Shown here piece after piece: positions 25,587 to 34,337 of a stretch of DNA of 64,000 bases. A program made the translations under genes and the position numbers. Below the pieces are notes generated by a model. That model had not been told where the DNA came from. It searched no databases and worked only from the letters and a program-made list of their open reading frames with translations. Positions within the stretch are counted from its first letter, which is position 1; every line of letters begins with the position of its first letter. Source of the DNA: JACDCY01 sp964350145 (lineage in GTDB: Bacteria > Gemmatimonadota > Gemmatimonadetes > Gemmatimonadales > Gemmatimonadaceae); assembly GCA_964350145.1 (NCBI GenBank), contig CAYGJL010000004.1, positions 1 through 64,000 of the forward strand, in the 5' to 3' direction.

Positions 25587-26894
25587 ATGTCCACGTTCCG
25601 CTGGCGTATTCTCTTGGCGTGCTTCCTGGGCGCGTCCGTGTCCGCTCGGGCGCAGGAGCCGCAGCCGCCCGAGGGCGTGCGGTTGGCCCTCACGTATGCC
25701 CCTGGAACCCGTCCCGCCGTATTGGTGCTGCCGGTCGAGGGCGCCGAAGGCGATTCGGTCCGGGCGATTCTCCAGCGCGATCTCGACTTCGACGATCGCG
25801 TGACACTGATCTCCCTGGACGGAGGGGCTGCCAGGGCGCTGCTGCCGCGCGCTGGGGGCGAGCTGGATCTGGAGCGATTCGCGCCGTTCGGCGCCACGGC
25901 CATCGTCGAACCCCGTCTGACGCCGGCCGGGCTGACTGTACGGGTGCACGACGTGCCGTCGAGGAGGCTCGCCCGCGGCGCCGATTTCACGCTCCCCGTG
26001 GACGTGTACGGGCCCGGCTGGCGGCTGGCCCTGCACGGCGTGAGCGACGAGCTCGGGCTGTGGATCTTCGGCTCGCGAGGCGCGGCGCAGACGCGGGTGC
26101 TGTACACGGGCGGCGACGGGCAGGTATGGGTGATAGACAGCGACGGCGCCAACGCGCGCCGGCTGACCTCGGCGGAGCTGGCGCTGTCACCGGCGTGGCG
26201 GCCGGACGGATCGGGCTTCGTCTTCGCCGGTGTGAGCGCCGGCCGATGGCGACTGGGTGTGTCCGGCCTCGCGGCCGGCTCGACGCGGTGGCTCAACGGA
26301 ATTCCGTCGCGCGGGATCAGCATCACGCCCGCGTTCTCCCCGGACGGACGCTCCATCACGTACGCGCACGGCGACGAGGAAGGGACGAACCTGTGGGCCG
26401 TCGGCGCGTCCGGCGGAACGCCGCGACGGCTCACGCCCGCTCGCTCCGGGGACAACACCGGACCGTCGTTCGATCCCACCGGGCGGCGCGTCGTGTTCAC
26501 GTCCGGGCGTGCGGGCCAGCCCGACCTCTACCTCATGGATGCCGACGGGACCAACGCGCAGCCGCTCACTACCTCCAGCCTGGCGCGCCGCAGCGAAAAC
26601 GGCTCGCCCGACTGGTCGCCCGACGGCCGGCGGATCGCGTACCAATCGCAGGCGGGTGGCGTGTTCCAGATACTGAGCCTCGCGCTGCGGGACCGCTCGA
26701 CGAAGCAGCACACCAGTGAAGGCGAGAACGAGGACCCCTCGTGGTCGCCGGATTCGCGCCATGTGGTATTTTCCTCCACGCGGACCGGCGCGCGTCAGCT
26801 GTGGGTCGTGGACACGGAGTCCGGCCGACTGCGGCAGCTGACTCGAACGGCGGGCGCGAAATTGCCGGACTGGTCTCCTATTCTCGCACGCTGA
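25587..26894 (+). CDS. tolB: TolB-like beta-propeller translocation protein
   Basis: Periplasmic component of the Tol-Pal envelope system, expected to bind Pal. About 435 residues: a signal peptide (RILLACFLGASVSARA before QEPQPP), an N-terminal alpha/beta domain (VLVLPVEGAEGDSVRAILQR, resembling the TolB D1 domain), and from about residue 175 six WD40-like/TolB blades with the repeats SPDGRSITYAHG, DPTGRRVVFTSGRAGQPDLY, SPDGRRIAYQS and SPDSRHVVFSSTRTGARQLW. GTG 18 nt upstream is an alternative start. The pal gene follows after 31 nt. TolQRA are not in the window. Confidence 0.92.
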   Translation: MSTFRWRILLACFLGASVSARAQEPQPPEGVRLALTYAPGTRPAVLVLPVEGAEGDSVRAILQRDLDFDDRVTLISLDGGAARALLPRAGGELDLERFAPFGATAIVEPRLTPAGLTVRVHDVPSRRLARGADFTLPVDVYGPGWRLALHGVSDELGLWIFGSRGAAQTRVLYTGGDGQVWVIDSDGANARRLTSAELALSPAWRPDGSGFVFAGVSAGRWRLGVSGLAAGSTRWLNGIPSRGISITPAFSPDGRSITYAHGDEEGTNLWAVGASGGTPRRLTPARSGDNTGPSFDPTGRRVVFTSGRAGQPDLYLMDADGTNAQPLTTSSLARRSENGSPDWSPDGRRIAYQSQAGGVFQILSLALRDRSTKQHTSEGENEDPSWSPDSRHVVFSSTRTGARQLWVVDTESGRLRQLTRTAGAKLPDWSPILAR

Positions 26895-26925
26895 TCACGC
26901 GGCACACATTCCAACCCACTGGACG

Positions 26926-27501
26926 ATGACAAGAAATTCGCTTCTGCTGATAGCCCTGGCCTCCCTCACTGCGGCGGCGTGCGGCAAGAAGGTGAAGCCG
27001 CTGACGCCCGCCCCGGTCAGCACCGCGCAGGCCGATTCGATCGAGCGCGCGCGGCAGCAGGCAGTCGAGGACAGCCTCCGCGCCATACGGGAGCGAGAGC
27101 TCGAGCGCCAGCGGGTCGAGGCCGAGCTGGCCGCCGCGCGCGAGCAGGAAGCCATCGCGGTGATAACCGGCACCGTGTACTTCGACTACGATCAGTCCGC
27201 GCTGTCGCCCGAGGCACGCGTAACGCTCGACGCCAAGGTTCCGGCGCTGCAGGCGCGTCCGGCATTCCGCATCCAGATCACCGGCCACACCGACGAGCGC
27301 GGCTCCTCCGAGTACAATCTTGCGCTCGGTCTGCGCCGCGCCGCCGAGCTCAAGGCGTATCTGGTTGCGAACGGGATCGACGGGTCGCGGATCGACATCT
27401 CGAGCATGGGTGAGGAGCGCCCAGCCGCGCAGGGATCCAGCGAGGCGGCGTGGGCGTTGAACCGGCGGGCGGAGTTCGTGCAGGTCACTGGAGAGCAGTG
27501 A
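26926..27501 (+). CDS. pal: Peptidoglycan-associated lipoprotein (Pal)
   Basis: Outer-membrane lipoprotein that binds peptidoglycan through an OmpA-like domain and partners with TolB. 191 residues. Lipobox LTAAAC with the modified cysteine at 19. A charged coiled coil (about residues 38-78, rich in E, R, A) links to the OmpA C domain: VYFDYDQSALSPEARVTLD, then QITGHTDERGSSEYNLALGL, RRAAELKAYLVANGID and SMGEERPAAQG. The coiled coil is longer than in E. coli Pal. Its stop TGA sits in the first heptamer of the following hairpin array, which is shared with the convergent DUF5916 gene. Confidence 0.95.
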   Translation: MTRNSLLLIALASLTAAACGKKVKPLTPAPVSTAQADSIERARQQAVEDSLRAIRERELERQRVEAELAAAREQEAIAVITGTVYFDYDQSALSPEARVTLDAKVPALQARPAFRIQITGHTDERGSSEYNLALGLRRAAELKAYLVANGIDGSRIDISSMGEERPAAQGSSEAAWALNRRAEFVQVTGEQ

Positions 27502-27577
27502 TTCGTGATTGGTGATTGGTGATTAGTGACTGCACAACACTGCAGTTACTAATCACCAGTCACCAATCACCAATCAC
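27498..27577. repeat. Heptamer array pair 8 (GTGATTG flavour), near-perfect hairpin
   Basis: Left arm 27498-27532: GTGATTC, GTGATTG, GTGATTG, GTGATTA, GTGACTG. Right arm 27543-27577 read on the other strand: GTGATTG, GTGATTG, GTGACTG, GTGATTA, GTAACTG. The arms pair at 32 of 35 positions around a 10-nt loop. Both convergent genes (pal and DUF5916) have their TGA inside their outermost heptamer. Confidence 0.93.
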
Positions 27578-30237
27578 TTCACAGGCATCCAGAACGTCGC
27601 CTTCACCGCAAAGAAATTGCTCCCCGGTGCCGAGAAGCCGTCGAGCACATCGCCGACGCTGATTCGGCGGCCGTGCGGCTCGTCCGCCGAGCGATTCTGC
27701 TGCCACACGAGGAAGAGGGTGCTGCCCGGGCGGTACTCCCAGCGCATGACCATGTTGCTGCGTAGCGAGCGAACGTTGAAGTCGCGGAGCGGGAGCGTGA
27801 ATGTCGTGGGCCCTCCGCCGGTCGCCGGGACCGCCGGATCCGTGATCGTGATCGAGCCGTCTTCGTTCTTCGTGGCCGTGGTGCCGTAGGTGCCGTAGTA
27901 GCGCAGCTCGAGCGCGCGCGGCGCGGGCAGCTCGCCAAAGTCGTAGTACCGTCCGCTTGCCGCGAACGGCTGAGCGTACACCTCCAGTGACAGATCCGGC
28001 TTGAACGTGTAGTTGGCGCGGAGGCTCATCTGGAAGATGTTCTGCTCAATGAACGAGAAGATGTAGCGGCGGTCGTACGTCTCCGGGCGGCCGTCCGTGC
28101 GCGTGGTGATGTACTGGCGCGAGTTCACGAGGTGCAGGTAGTTGGGGTCCATGGACAGCTGCCAGCGCGAGGTGGGCCGGAAGGTGATCCCTCCACTGTA
28201 GCGCGTAGTCGGCGAGCCGAACTGATTCACTCCGTGATATATCCGCGCGTTCCAGCGCGTGTTCGCCCCCCACGAGTTGCTGAGCTGGATGATCCCAACG
28301 TTGGACGTCGGCGTCTCCATGACCGGGCCGCCGCGCGTCAATCGCGCGTCGAATGAGTTCACGTCGTGCCAGGCCGTGAGATTCAGGTTCCAGAAGTTCT
28401 TGAACTCGACGCTGGCGTCGGAGCGAATAGCGCCGAACTGGCGGTCGCGATCGTAGTTCCACTGGTTCTCGTGCGACATCGAGACCGAGTACTGGCGAAG
28501 CAGGCGACTTTTCGGCTCGTTCTCCCGGTATGTGAGCTGCCCCACGGCGGTAATTCCATCGGCGGTGCCGAGCCGTCCGGCATCGTTCAGCTCGAAGCCC
28601 GGAGATTCGGTTCCGAGAAAGATCGATGGGAGCCAGCGGCCGCCGCCCGTCCGCTGCACCTCAATGAAGGAATTCACGCCCGTCAGTGAAGTGCGCGTCG
28701 GATCAACTTGATACGATTCCGCGTCAGGACGCTGGAAGTAGCGCGCGCTCGAGCGCTGCGCGAGCAGGATGGCCGCGGTGTCGCCCTGTATGTGGCTGAA
28801 GCCGAGCCGCGCTGCGACGTTCCAGGTCCGGTCGGCGAGGCGGAGGTTCACGTCCGCCGCGCCCGCATATGCCCGGCGGTTGAGCAGGGAAGCGAGCTGA
28901 CTGCCGTCGTCGAGCCACCGCTCCACGGCCGTGAAGCCTATCGATGTCGTGGAGGCGTTTCTGCCGAACTCGCGCTGCACGCGCCCGGCGCCGTACGCGG
29001 TGAGCGGCGCTACCACGGTCCTGGTGAATGCATTCGTCGTAGTGTCGTATAGCTGCGCGTACTCGCGGTTCGTCACGGCGAGCAGACTTCCGATGGACGT
29101 GCCAGAGCGCAGCCGGCCGGTGAGCTTGGCCGCGCCGAGGATCGTGCTGTTGTCGGGATAGTCGACAAAATCCGACGCTGCCGGCCCGCGCGGACGCGCG
29201 CCAACGCGGCGCGAATAGAAATAGCCGGGCAGGAGCTGGCTGCCCTCGAGGAAGAACGGCCGCTTCTCCGAAAAGAACGTCTCGAAGGCGGAGAGGTTGA
29301 CCTCGGCCGGATCCGCCTCGACCTGCCCGAAATCCGGATTGACCGTGGCCTGCAACGTCAGGTTCGGCCCGACGCCCATCTTCAGGTCAGCGCCAGCGCG
29401 CGGCGTCAGGTTGACGCCGTTGTCGAACGGATTCCGCGGATGGCGTTCGGCGTTGAGCTTGGCTTCCGTCGCGACGTAGGGAAGTATCTCCAGCCGCCGC
29501 GTGGGCCGGACTCCTTCGATGCCGCGCAGCTCGCCGAACCACGAAGACCAACCGCGGACGTTCCGCGGCACGGGGATCCAGAATACGTCCTCGTTCCGCG
29601 ACGGCACCCAATGGTTGAAGTTGACGCCCCACACGTGGCTGTCCGCGCGCGTGAACCGCAGCTGCGAGAACGGGATCCGCATCTCGGCGGTCCACCCTGT
29701 CGAATCCACGGCGGCGTGCGCCTCCCACACAGGGTCGAATGAGCTGTCACGGTTGTGCTCGTCGTCCGAAGGGTGGTACCAGTCCGCGCGGATGCCGGAG
29801 GCGGTGATGACGAACGTGTACGCTGTGCGGCGGTCGCTGTACGTGTCGAGCGAGACCTGGATGTGCTCGGATTGGGTCACCGCATCACGGCGGCTGATCG
29901 CCGCCTGGATGGGACGGCGGTCGCGCGTGCGGACCCGCGTTCCCACGTACAGCGCGTCGTCGTCGTACGCCATCCTGATCTCGAGCCGGTCGGTCGGCGC
30001 GCCGCCTTCCACCGGCTGCTTCTGGAGGAAGTTTGTCGTCGGCGCCACGCCCGCCCAAACCGCGTCGTCCAATCTTCCGTCAACGCGGACGGCTCCGTTG
30101 GGAATCCGGGCCGCGGCGATCACCTTGCCCGCCTTGATCGAATCGCTTGTCGGCAGCCGCCGCGCGGAGTCGGCTTGCGCATCGGCGAGGGAGGGGACGA
30201 AAGCGGTCACGAGAATCAGGACGACGGCGTATTTCAT
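27574..30237 (-). CDS. DUF5916 outer-membrane protein with CBM9-like N-terminal domain
   Basis: 887 residues with a signal peptide (MKYAVVLILVTAFVPSLADA, then QADSARRLP). Residues about 45-240 form a CBM9-like domain: VRVDGRLDDAVWAG, EIRMAYDDDALYVGTRVRT, FDPVWEAHAAVDSTGWTAEM, IPFSQLRF. The rest is DUF5916, rich in alternating beta strands (PNLTLQATVNPDFGQVEADP, FFSEKRPFFLEG), as expected for an outer-membrane barrel; the family end MRWEYRPGSTLFLVWQQNRS is present. Ligand and function are unknown. It is divergent from an ECF sigma operon with 184 nt between the start codons. Confidence 0.9.
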   Translation of the reverse strand: MKYAVVLILVTAFVPSLADAQADSARRLPTSDSIKAGKVIAAARIPNGAVRVDGRLDDAVWAGVAPTTNFLQKQPVEGGAPTDRLEIRMAYDDDALYVGTRVRTRDRRPIQAAISRRDAVTQSEHIQVSLDTYSDRRTAYTFVITASGIRADWYHPSDDEHNRDSSFDPVWEAHAAVDSTGWTAEMRIPFSQLRFTRADSHVWGVNFNHWVPSRNEDVFWIPVPRNVRGWSSWFGELRGIEGVRPTRRLEILPYVATEAKLNAERHPRNPFDNGVNLTPRAGADLKMGVGPNLTLQATVNPDFGQVEADPAEVNLSAFETFFSEKRPFFLEGSQLLPGYFYSRRVGARPRGPAASDFVDYPDNSTILGAAKLTGRLRSGTSIGSLLAVTNREYAQLYDTTTNAFTRTVVAPLTAYGAGRVQREFGRNASTTSIGFTAVERWLDDGSQLASLLNRRAYAGAADVNLRLADRTWNVAARLGFSHIQGDTAAILLAQRSSARYFQRPDAESYQVDPTRTSLTGVNSFIEVQRTGGGRWLPSIFLGTESPGFELNDAGRLGTADGITAVGQLTYRENEPKSRLLRQYSVSMSHENQWNYDRDRQFGAIRSDASVEFKNFWNLNLTAWHDVNSFDARLTRGGPVMETPTSNVGIIQLSNSWGANTRWNARIYHGVNQFGSPTTRYSGGITFRPTSRWQLSMDPNYLHLVNSRQYITTRTDGRPETYDRRYIFSFIEQNIFQMSLRANYTFKPDLSLEVYAQPFAASGRYYDFGELPAPRALELRYYGTYGTTATKNEDGSITITDPAVPATGGGPTTFTLPLRDFNVRSLRSNMVMRWEYRPGSTLFLVWQQNRSADEPHGRRISVGDVLDGFSAPGSNFFAVKATFWMPVK

Positions 30238-30362
30238 ATTGGAGTTGACGGAGCGGATGTGGGAGGCGGTGCGGAGTCTCGGGGAGGGCTGACACCCGAA
30301 TGCGCCCGGGGCCGTAGGGTGATGGGCATAATACGGCTGTTCCCGCCAATTGTTGCAGCCCT

Positions 30363-30392
30363 TCAAACCCTCTGCCCGAAGCTTCCGTCTAA
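30363..30392 (+). promoter_or_regulatory. ECF-type promoter of the sigma operon
   Basis: TCAAACC at 30363-30369 and CGTCTAA at 30386-30392, spaced by 16 nt, match the usual ECF pattern (AAC-containing -35, CGTC -10). The transcript would start around 30398, leaving a short leader to the ATG at 30422. This suggests autoregulation by the sigma factor encoded just downstream. Confidence 0.65.
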
Positions 30393-30421
30393 CAGTGCAC
30401 AAGGACATGGAAAGCGCTCCA

Positions 30422-31003
30422 ATGGCCACAGCCGCGGTACCCGAGACTATCGGGCCGACAGCCGAAGCAAACGACGTAGCGGCGGCCGCGGCGGGAGACC
30501 GCAAGGCCTTCGAGCGGTTGTACCGACAGCATTCGGCCAGGGTCTACACCCTGTGTCTGCGGATGACTGGGAACGTGACGCGGGCCGAGGAGCTGACGCA
30601 GGACGTGTTCGTGAGGGTGTGGGAGAAGCTGCCGCTGTTTCGCGGTGAGAGCGCTTTCACCACCTGGATGCACTCGCTGGCGGTCAACGTCGTGCTGAGT
30701 GCGAGAAAGACGGAAGCGCTGGATTTCGGGCGGCGGGCGGAGCAGGGCGGAGAGGGATCTGATGAGACGGAGGCGTGGGACGCCGCGGCGGGGCCCGACA
30801 AGGTCTCGTTCAGCGGAGAAAGGATAGATCTCGAGCGTGCGATTGCGAGGCTGCCGGCGGGTGCGCGCCGGGTGTTCGTGCTCCACGACGTCGAGGGTTA
30901 CAAGCACGAAGAGCTCGCGGGGATGCTGGGCATCACCACGGGCGGCAGCAAAGCGCAGCTTCACCGGGCGCGCTTACTACTAAGGAAGGCGTTGATGTCA
31001 TGA
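30422..31003 (+). CDS. RNA polymerase sigma-70 factor, ECF family (RpoE-like)
   Basis: Alternative sigma factor. 193 residues from the chosen ATG. Region 2: AFERLYRQHSARVYTLCLRM, then AEELTQDVFVRVWEKLPLFR and AFTTWMHSLAVNVVLSARK. Region 4: DLERAIARLPAGARRVFVLH, DVEGYKHEELAGMLGITTG, SKAQLHRARLLLRKAL. GGAAAG at 30409-30414 is a reasonable ribosome site for ATG 30422; an ATG at 30407 would sit almost on the predicted transcript start. Its stop overlaps the anti-sigma start (ATGA). Targets probably include envelope functions given the operon partners. Confidence 0.93.
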   Translation: MATAAVPETIGPTAEANDVAAAAAGDRKAFERLYRQHSARVYTLCLRMTGNVTRAEELTQDVFVRVWEKLPLFRGESAFTTWMHSLAVNVVLSARKTEALDFGRRAEQGGEGSDETEAWDAAAGPDKVSFSGERIDLERAIARLPAGARRVFVLHDVEGYKHEELAGMLGITTGGSKAQLHRARLLLRKALMS

Positions 31004-31599
31004 GCGAACACGAATTGACGGACAAGGAGATCGAGGCGATCCGGGCCGCGGCGGCGAGCCTGCCGCTGGTCGAGCCATCGCGCGATCTGTGGCCGGGGAT
31101 CGAGGCGAGGCTGGGCGCGCGAGTGGTTGACATCAATCACGTCGCTCAGCGACGTTCGCGCGGCATAGTGATAAGCGCGCGCATGCTGGCCAGCGCCGCC
31201 GCGATCCTTATGATGGCGACGGCCGGTACTACATACCTCGTGCTGCGTGACAGGCTGCCGGCCGGCGGGACCCTGGCGGGAGTCGCGCCGGGAGCGCAGC
31301 CCGTCCCGGGCGGGCTGGCGACTCAGGCATCGCTCACCGTCGGCGGCGAGTTCGGCGCTTACACGGCGGAGATCGACGATCTCCAGGGCGCGATCGCCGA
31401 GCGGCGGTCGAGACTCGATCCCGCGACCATCGCGGTGATCGAGCGCAATCTCAGGATCATAGATGCGGCAATCGAGGAGAGCCGGCGCGCTCTCGCGAAC
31501 GATCCGGCGAGCCCGCTGCTGACGGCTTTGCTCAGTGAAGCACTGGCAAACAAGGTTCGACTTCTCAGACAGGCGGCGCTGCTGCCACCACTTACATGA
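31000..31599 (+). CDS. Putative membrane anti-sigma factor
   Basis: 199 residues with a cytoplasmic N-terminal region of about 60 (TDKEIEAIRAAAASLPLVEP, then DLWPGIEARLGARVV), one membrane helix (MLASAAAILMMATAGTTYLV), and a periplasmic helical part containing ERNLRIIDAAIEESRRALAN. The DLWPGIEARL segment and topology fit anti-sigma factors; no HxxxCxxC zinc motif is present. Start and stop both overlap neighbours by 4 nt (ATGA), so stoichiometric production with the sigma factor is expected. Assignment comes mainly from context. Confidence 0.82.
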   Translation: MSEHELTDKEIEAIRAAAASLPLVEPSRDLWPGIEARLGARVVDINHVAQRRSRGIVISARMLASAAAILMMATAGTTYLVLRDRLPAGGTLAGVAPGAQPVPGGLATQASLTVGGEFGAYTAEIDDLQGAIAERRSRLDPATIAVIERNLRIIDAAIEESRRALANDPASPLLTALLSEALANKVRLLRQAALLPPLT

Positions 31600-32546
31600 C
31601 GGGAATCAACGTGAAGTCTCCAATTCGCTTGGCGGTTCTGGCCGCCGCGCTCGCCGCTCCGATGGTCGCTTCGGCCCAACAGTCGCGCGGGCAAATCGTC
31701 GGACGCACGAGCATAGACACCATCGTTCCGCTGAACAGCAACGGCACCGTGGATCTCTCGCTGATCTCGGGCACGATCGACGTGTCCGCGTGGTCGCGCG
31801 ACCAGGTCAAGATCGAAGCGACCACGGAGCGCGGGAGTCTCCGGTTCACGGCGTCGCGGTCGCGCGTCGGACTGAGCGTGGACCACGAAGAGCGTCGGGG
31901 CAACTATCGCTCCGGAAGGACCATCTATAAGGTCGTGGTCCCGCGCGGCGCGCGGCTGATCATGGCGACGGTGTCCGGGCCCATCACGGCGAAGGGCGTC
32001 GGGGGCGAGACGAAGGCCGAGAGCGTGAGCGGCACGATCGAGATCGAAGATGCCGGCTCGCTCACCGTCGAGAGCGTCTCCGGCGGCGTCCGCGTCAAGA
32101 ACGTGCGGGGCCGGGCGAACGCCGAGTCGGTGAGCGGGCACGTGATCATGGAGAACGTCAGCGGCGACGTCGAGGCGGGATCGGTGAGCGGGCCGATTCG
32201 CCTCAGCGGGATCACGGCCAAGAGCGTGAGCGCCAGCACGGTCAGCGGGCCGATCCAGTTCTCCGGCGGTGTGGATCCGGCCGGCAAGTACGAATTCGAA
32301 TCGCACTCGGGAACGATCCGGCTGGCGCTCCCCGAGGATGCGGGCGCGCGGCTCAGCCTGGAGACGTTCAGCGGCTCGTTCCGCAGCGATTTTCCCGTGA
32401 CGATCGGAGGAAATTCGAACTGGAATGACAACCGGCGGTTCTCGGGCCGGTCAGCCGAGGGGCGAATCGGGAGCGGCAACGCGCGCATCGAAGCACAGAC
32501 GTTCAGCGGCAGCATTCTCATCATCCGCGGTCAGAACCGCGAATAA
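31596..32546 (+). CDS. DUF4097 family beta-strand repeat protein (SVSG type)
   Basis: 316 residues with a signal peptide (AVLAAALAAPMVASA before QQSRGQ). From about residue 60 there are repeated short strands ending in S-V-S-G: ATVSGPITAKG, ESVSGTIEIEDAG, ESVSGGVRVKN, ESVSGHVIME, NVSGDVEAG, GSVSGPIRLSG, STVSGPIQFSGG, and later TFSGSILIIRG. Spacing of about 17-19 residues suggests a beta-solenoid or stacked-strand wall, exported to the periplasm or cell surface. Function unknown; as part of an ECF operon it may be a stress-induced envelope protein. Confidence 0.88.
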   Translation: MTGINVKSPIRLAVLAAALAAPMVASAQQSRGQIVGRTSIDTIVPLNSNGTVDLSLISGTIDVSAWSRDQVKIEATTERGSLRFTASRSRVGLSVDHEERRGNYRSGRTIYKVVVPRGARLIMATVSGPITAKGVGGETKAESVSGTIEIEDAGSLTVESVSGGVRVKNVRGRANAESVSGHVIMENVSGDVEAGSVSGPIRLSGITAKSVSASTVSGPIQFSGGVDPAGKYEFESHSGTIRLALPEDAGARLSLETFSGSFRSDFPVTIGGNSNWNDNRRFSGRSAEGRIGSGNARIEAQTFSGSILIIRGQNRE

Positions 32547-32557
32547 CCGGGGCACAC

Positions 32558-33352
32558 ATGAAGAAATCGATTCTAGCGGTACTGGCTCTCGCTCTGCTCG
32601 CTCCGGCGGCGGCGCTGGACGCGCAGGAAGGACTCGGCCGCGACCAGGAAGTGTGGACGTGGAGCGGGCCGCTCGCGGCGGGGCAGTGGGCCAGGGCGCA
32701 CTCCGTCAACGGCGCGGTGCATTTCGAGCCGAGCCCGGACAACCAGATCCATATCCGGGCGGAGAAGAAGTGGGGGCGCCGGGGAGACCCGCAGGACATC
32801 TCGTTCGCGCTCGTGCGTACGTCCACGGGGCTGACAATCTGCGTGCTGCGGCACGAGATCGACACGTGTGAAGAGGACGGGATCAATTCGCGGAGACAGC
32901 GGGACTACAACACCGACGCGCGCGCCGACCTCACGATCCAGGTGCCGCGGGGCGCGCACGTGACCGCTAACACCGTGAACGGCGGCGTGCGCGTGGACGG
33001 GATGAGCGGCGAGGTCAAGGCCAGCACCGTCAACGGCGGCGTGACGGTCGCGACTTCCGGTGGACCGGTGTCGGCTACGACGGTAAACGGCTCGGTGCGC
33101 GCCGATATCGGCACGGCCACGAGAGAAGAGATGCGGTTCCGGACGGTCAATGGATCGGTGGAGATCTCCCTGCCGGGCGAGACCAGCGCGGACCTCGACA
33201 TCTCGACCGTGAACGGGAGCATCAACACCGAGTTTCCGATCACGGTGACCGGCCGGTGGGGTCCCAAGAACGCGCGGGGGACGATCAACGGCGGCGGTGA
33301 GACGATCTCGATCAGCACGGTGAATGGGAGCGTGCGGCTCCGGCGGTCGTAG
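32558..33352 (+). CDS. DUF4097 family beta-strand repeat protein (TVNG type)
   Basis: 264 residues with signal peptide (LAVLALALLAPAAALDA before QEGLGR). A paralogue of the preceding gene, but the turns read T-V-N-G: HSVNGAVHFEP, NTVNGGVRVDG, STVNGGVTVA, TTVNGSVRADIG, RTVNGSVEISLPG, STVNGSINTEFPITVTG, and final STVNGSVRLRRS. The shared end FPITVTG / FPVTIGG shows common origin. A pair of cysteines (ICVLRHEIDTC) could form a disulfide. Last gene of the sigma operon; ACATG with GGGGCA upstream offers only a weak ribosome site. Confidence 0.87.
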   Translation: MKKSILAVLALALLAPAAALDAQEGLGRDQEVWTWSGPLAAGQWARAHSVNGAVHFEPSPDNQIHIRAEKKWGRRGDPQDISFALVRTSTGLTICVLRHEIDTCEEDGINSRRQRDYNTDARADLTIQVPRGAHVTANTVNGGVRVDGMSGEVKASTVNGGVTVATSGGPVSATTVNGSVRADIGTATREEMRFRTVNGSVEISLPGETSADLDISTVNGSINTEFPITVTGRWGPKNARGTINGGGETISISTVNGSVRLRRS

Positions 33353-33357
33353 AAACC

Positions 33358-33385
33358 GTGACTAGTGACTAGTGACTAGTTAACT
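33358..33385. repeat. Heptamer array 9 (GTGACTA flavour), single arm
   Basis: GTGACTA x3 and GTTAACT, starting 5 nt after the DUF4097 stop and ending about 25 nt before tilS. No facing arm is visible. Confidence 0.8.
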
Positions 33386-33410
33386 ACGACAGAGGTATCC
33401 TTACGGTCCT

Positions 33411-34337
33411 ATGACAGCGACCGTGAGGACGATTCACAACGCGGTCGTGCGGGCGCTCGAGCCCCACGACCGCGTCGTGCTTGCGGTATCGGGTGGCGCG
33501 GACTCCATGGTGCTGCTCGACGCGGCCTGCCGCGCCGGATGCGGCGTGACGGTCGCGACATTCGACCACGGCACCAGCCCGGCATCCGCCGAAGCCGCGG
33601 AGCTCGTGGAGAGGCGATGCAGGGAGCTCGGCGTGAAGTGCGTCGTCGGTCGCGCGCGCACGCGACTCACGAGCGAAGCAGCCTGGCGGCGCCAGCGCTG
33701 GGGATTTCTCCGCGGGATCGGGCGCGAGGATTTGTCCGTCGTCGCCACCGCCCACACGCGGGACGATCAGCTGGAGACGGTGTTCATGCGGATCCTGCGC
33801 GACGCGGGCCCGCGCGGGCTCGCCGGATTGTATGCGCCGTCGGACATCGCGCGGCCGCTGCTCGGGATTCGCAGAAGCGAAGTGGAAGCGTATGCCGCCG
33901 CGCGTCGGATCGAGTACGTAGACGACCCGTCGAACCTCTCGCGGCGGCACCTGCGCAACCGGGTGCGGCTGGATCTGCTCCCGCGAATCCTCGCGGCTCG
34001 GCCGTCGTTCGCCGGCGAGCTGCTCGACCTGGCGCGCCGCGCGGCGGATTGGCGTTTGGCGGTCGTCGCGGCGGTGGACGCGCTCGGCGTCGAACGGCAC
34101 GCCGACGGCTCACTTTTCGTTGCACGCCACGCCCTGGACGCGTATGATGCACGGGAGCTCGCCATTCTCTGGCCGGAGATCGCGGCGCGCGCGGACGTGA
34201 CCATGGACAGACGCGGAACCCATCGGGTAGCCGCGTTTACTATTGAGGGGGCTACCGGCGGCTCCATCCAACTTTCCGGGGGAATAGAAGTCGTGAGAAC
34301 TCGCGAGCACTTCGTCTTACGACGGAAGGTCCCGTGA
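33411..34337 (+). CDS. tilS: tRNA(Ile)-lysidine synthetase
   Basis: Adds lysine to C34 of the CAT-anticodon tRNA-Ile so that it reads AUA. 308 residues, the N-terminal catalytic domain plus a small C-terminal part; shorter than E. coli TilS, which has extra domains. PP-loop ATP motif VLAVSGGADSMVLLDAA near residue 24, then ATFDHGT, ATAHTRDDQLETVFMRILRD, GLAGL, RPLLGIRRSEVEAYA and DPSNLSRRHLRNRVRLDLLP. The tail GGSIQLSGGIEVVRTREHFV fits the family end. Overlaps hpt (GTGA). Its substrate tRNA-Ile is not in the window. Confidence 0.94.
   Translation: MTATVRTIHNAVVRALEPHDRVVLAVSGGADSMVLLDAACRAGCGVTVATFDHGTSPASAEAAELVERRCRELGVKCVVGRARTRLTSEAAWRRQRWGFLRGIGREDLSVVATAHTRDDQLETVFMRILRDAGPRGLAGLYAPSDIARPLLGIRRSEVEAYAAARRIEYVDDPSNLSRRHLRNRVRLDLLPRILAARPSFAGELLDLARRAADWRLAVVAAVDALGVERHADGSLFVARHALDAYDARELAILWPEIAARADVTMDRRGTHRVAAFTIEGATGGSIQLSGGIEVVRTREHFVLRRKVP

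Noticed and set aside
27498..27577. CRISPR array
   Set aside because: Repeats are only 7 bp and contiguous, with no spacers, and no cas genes are present.
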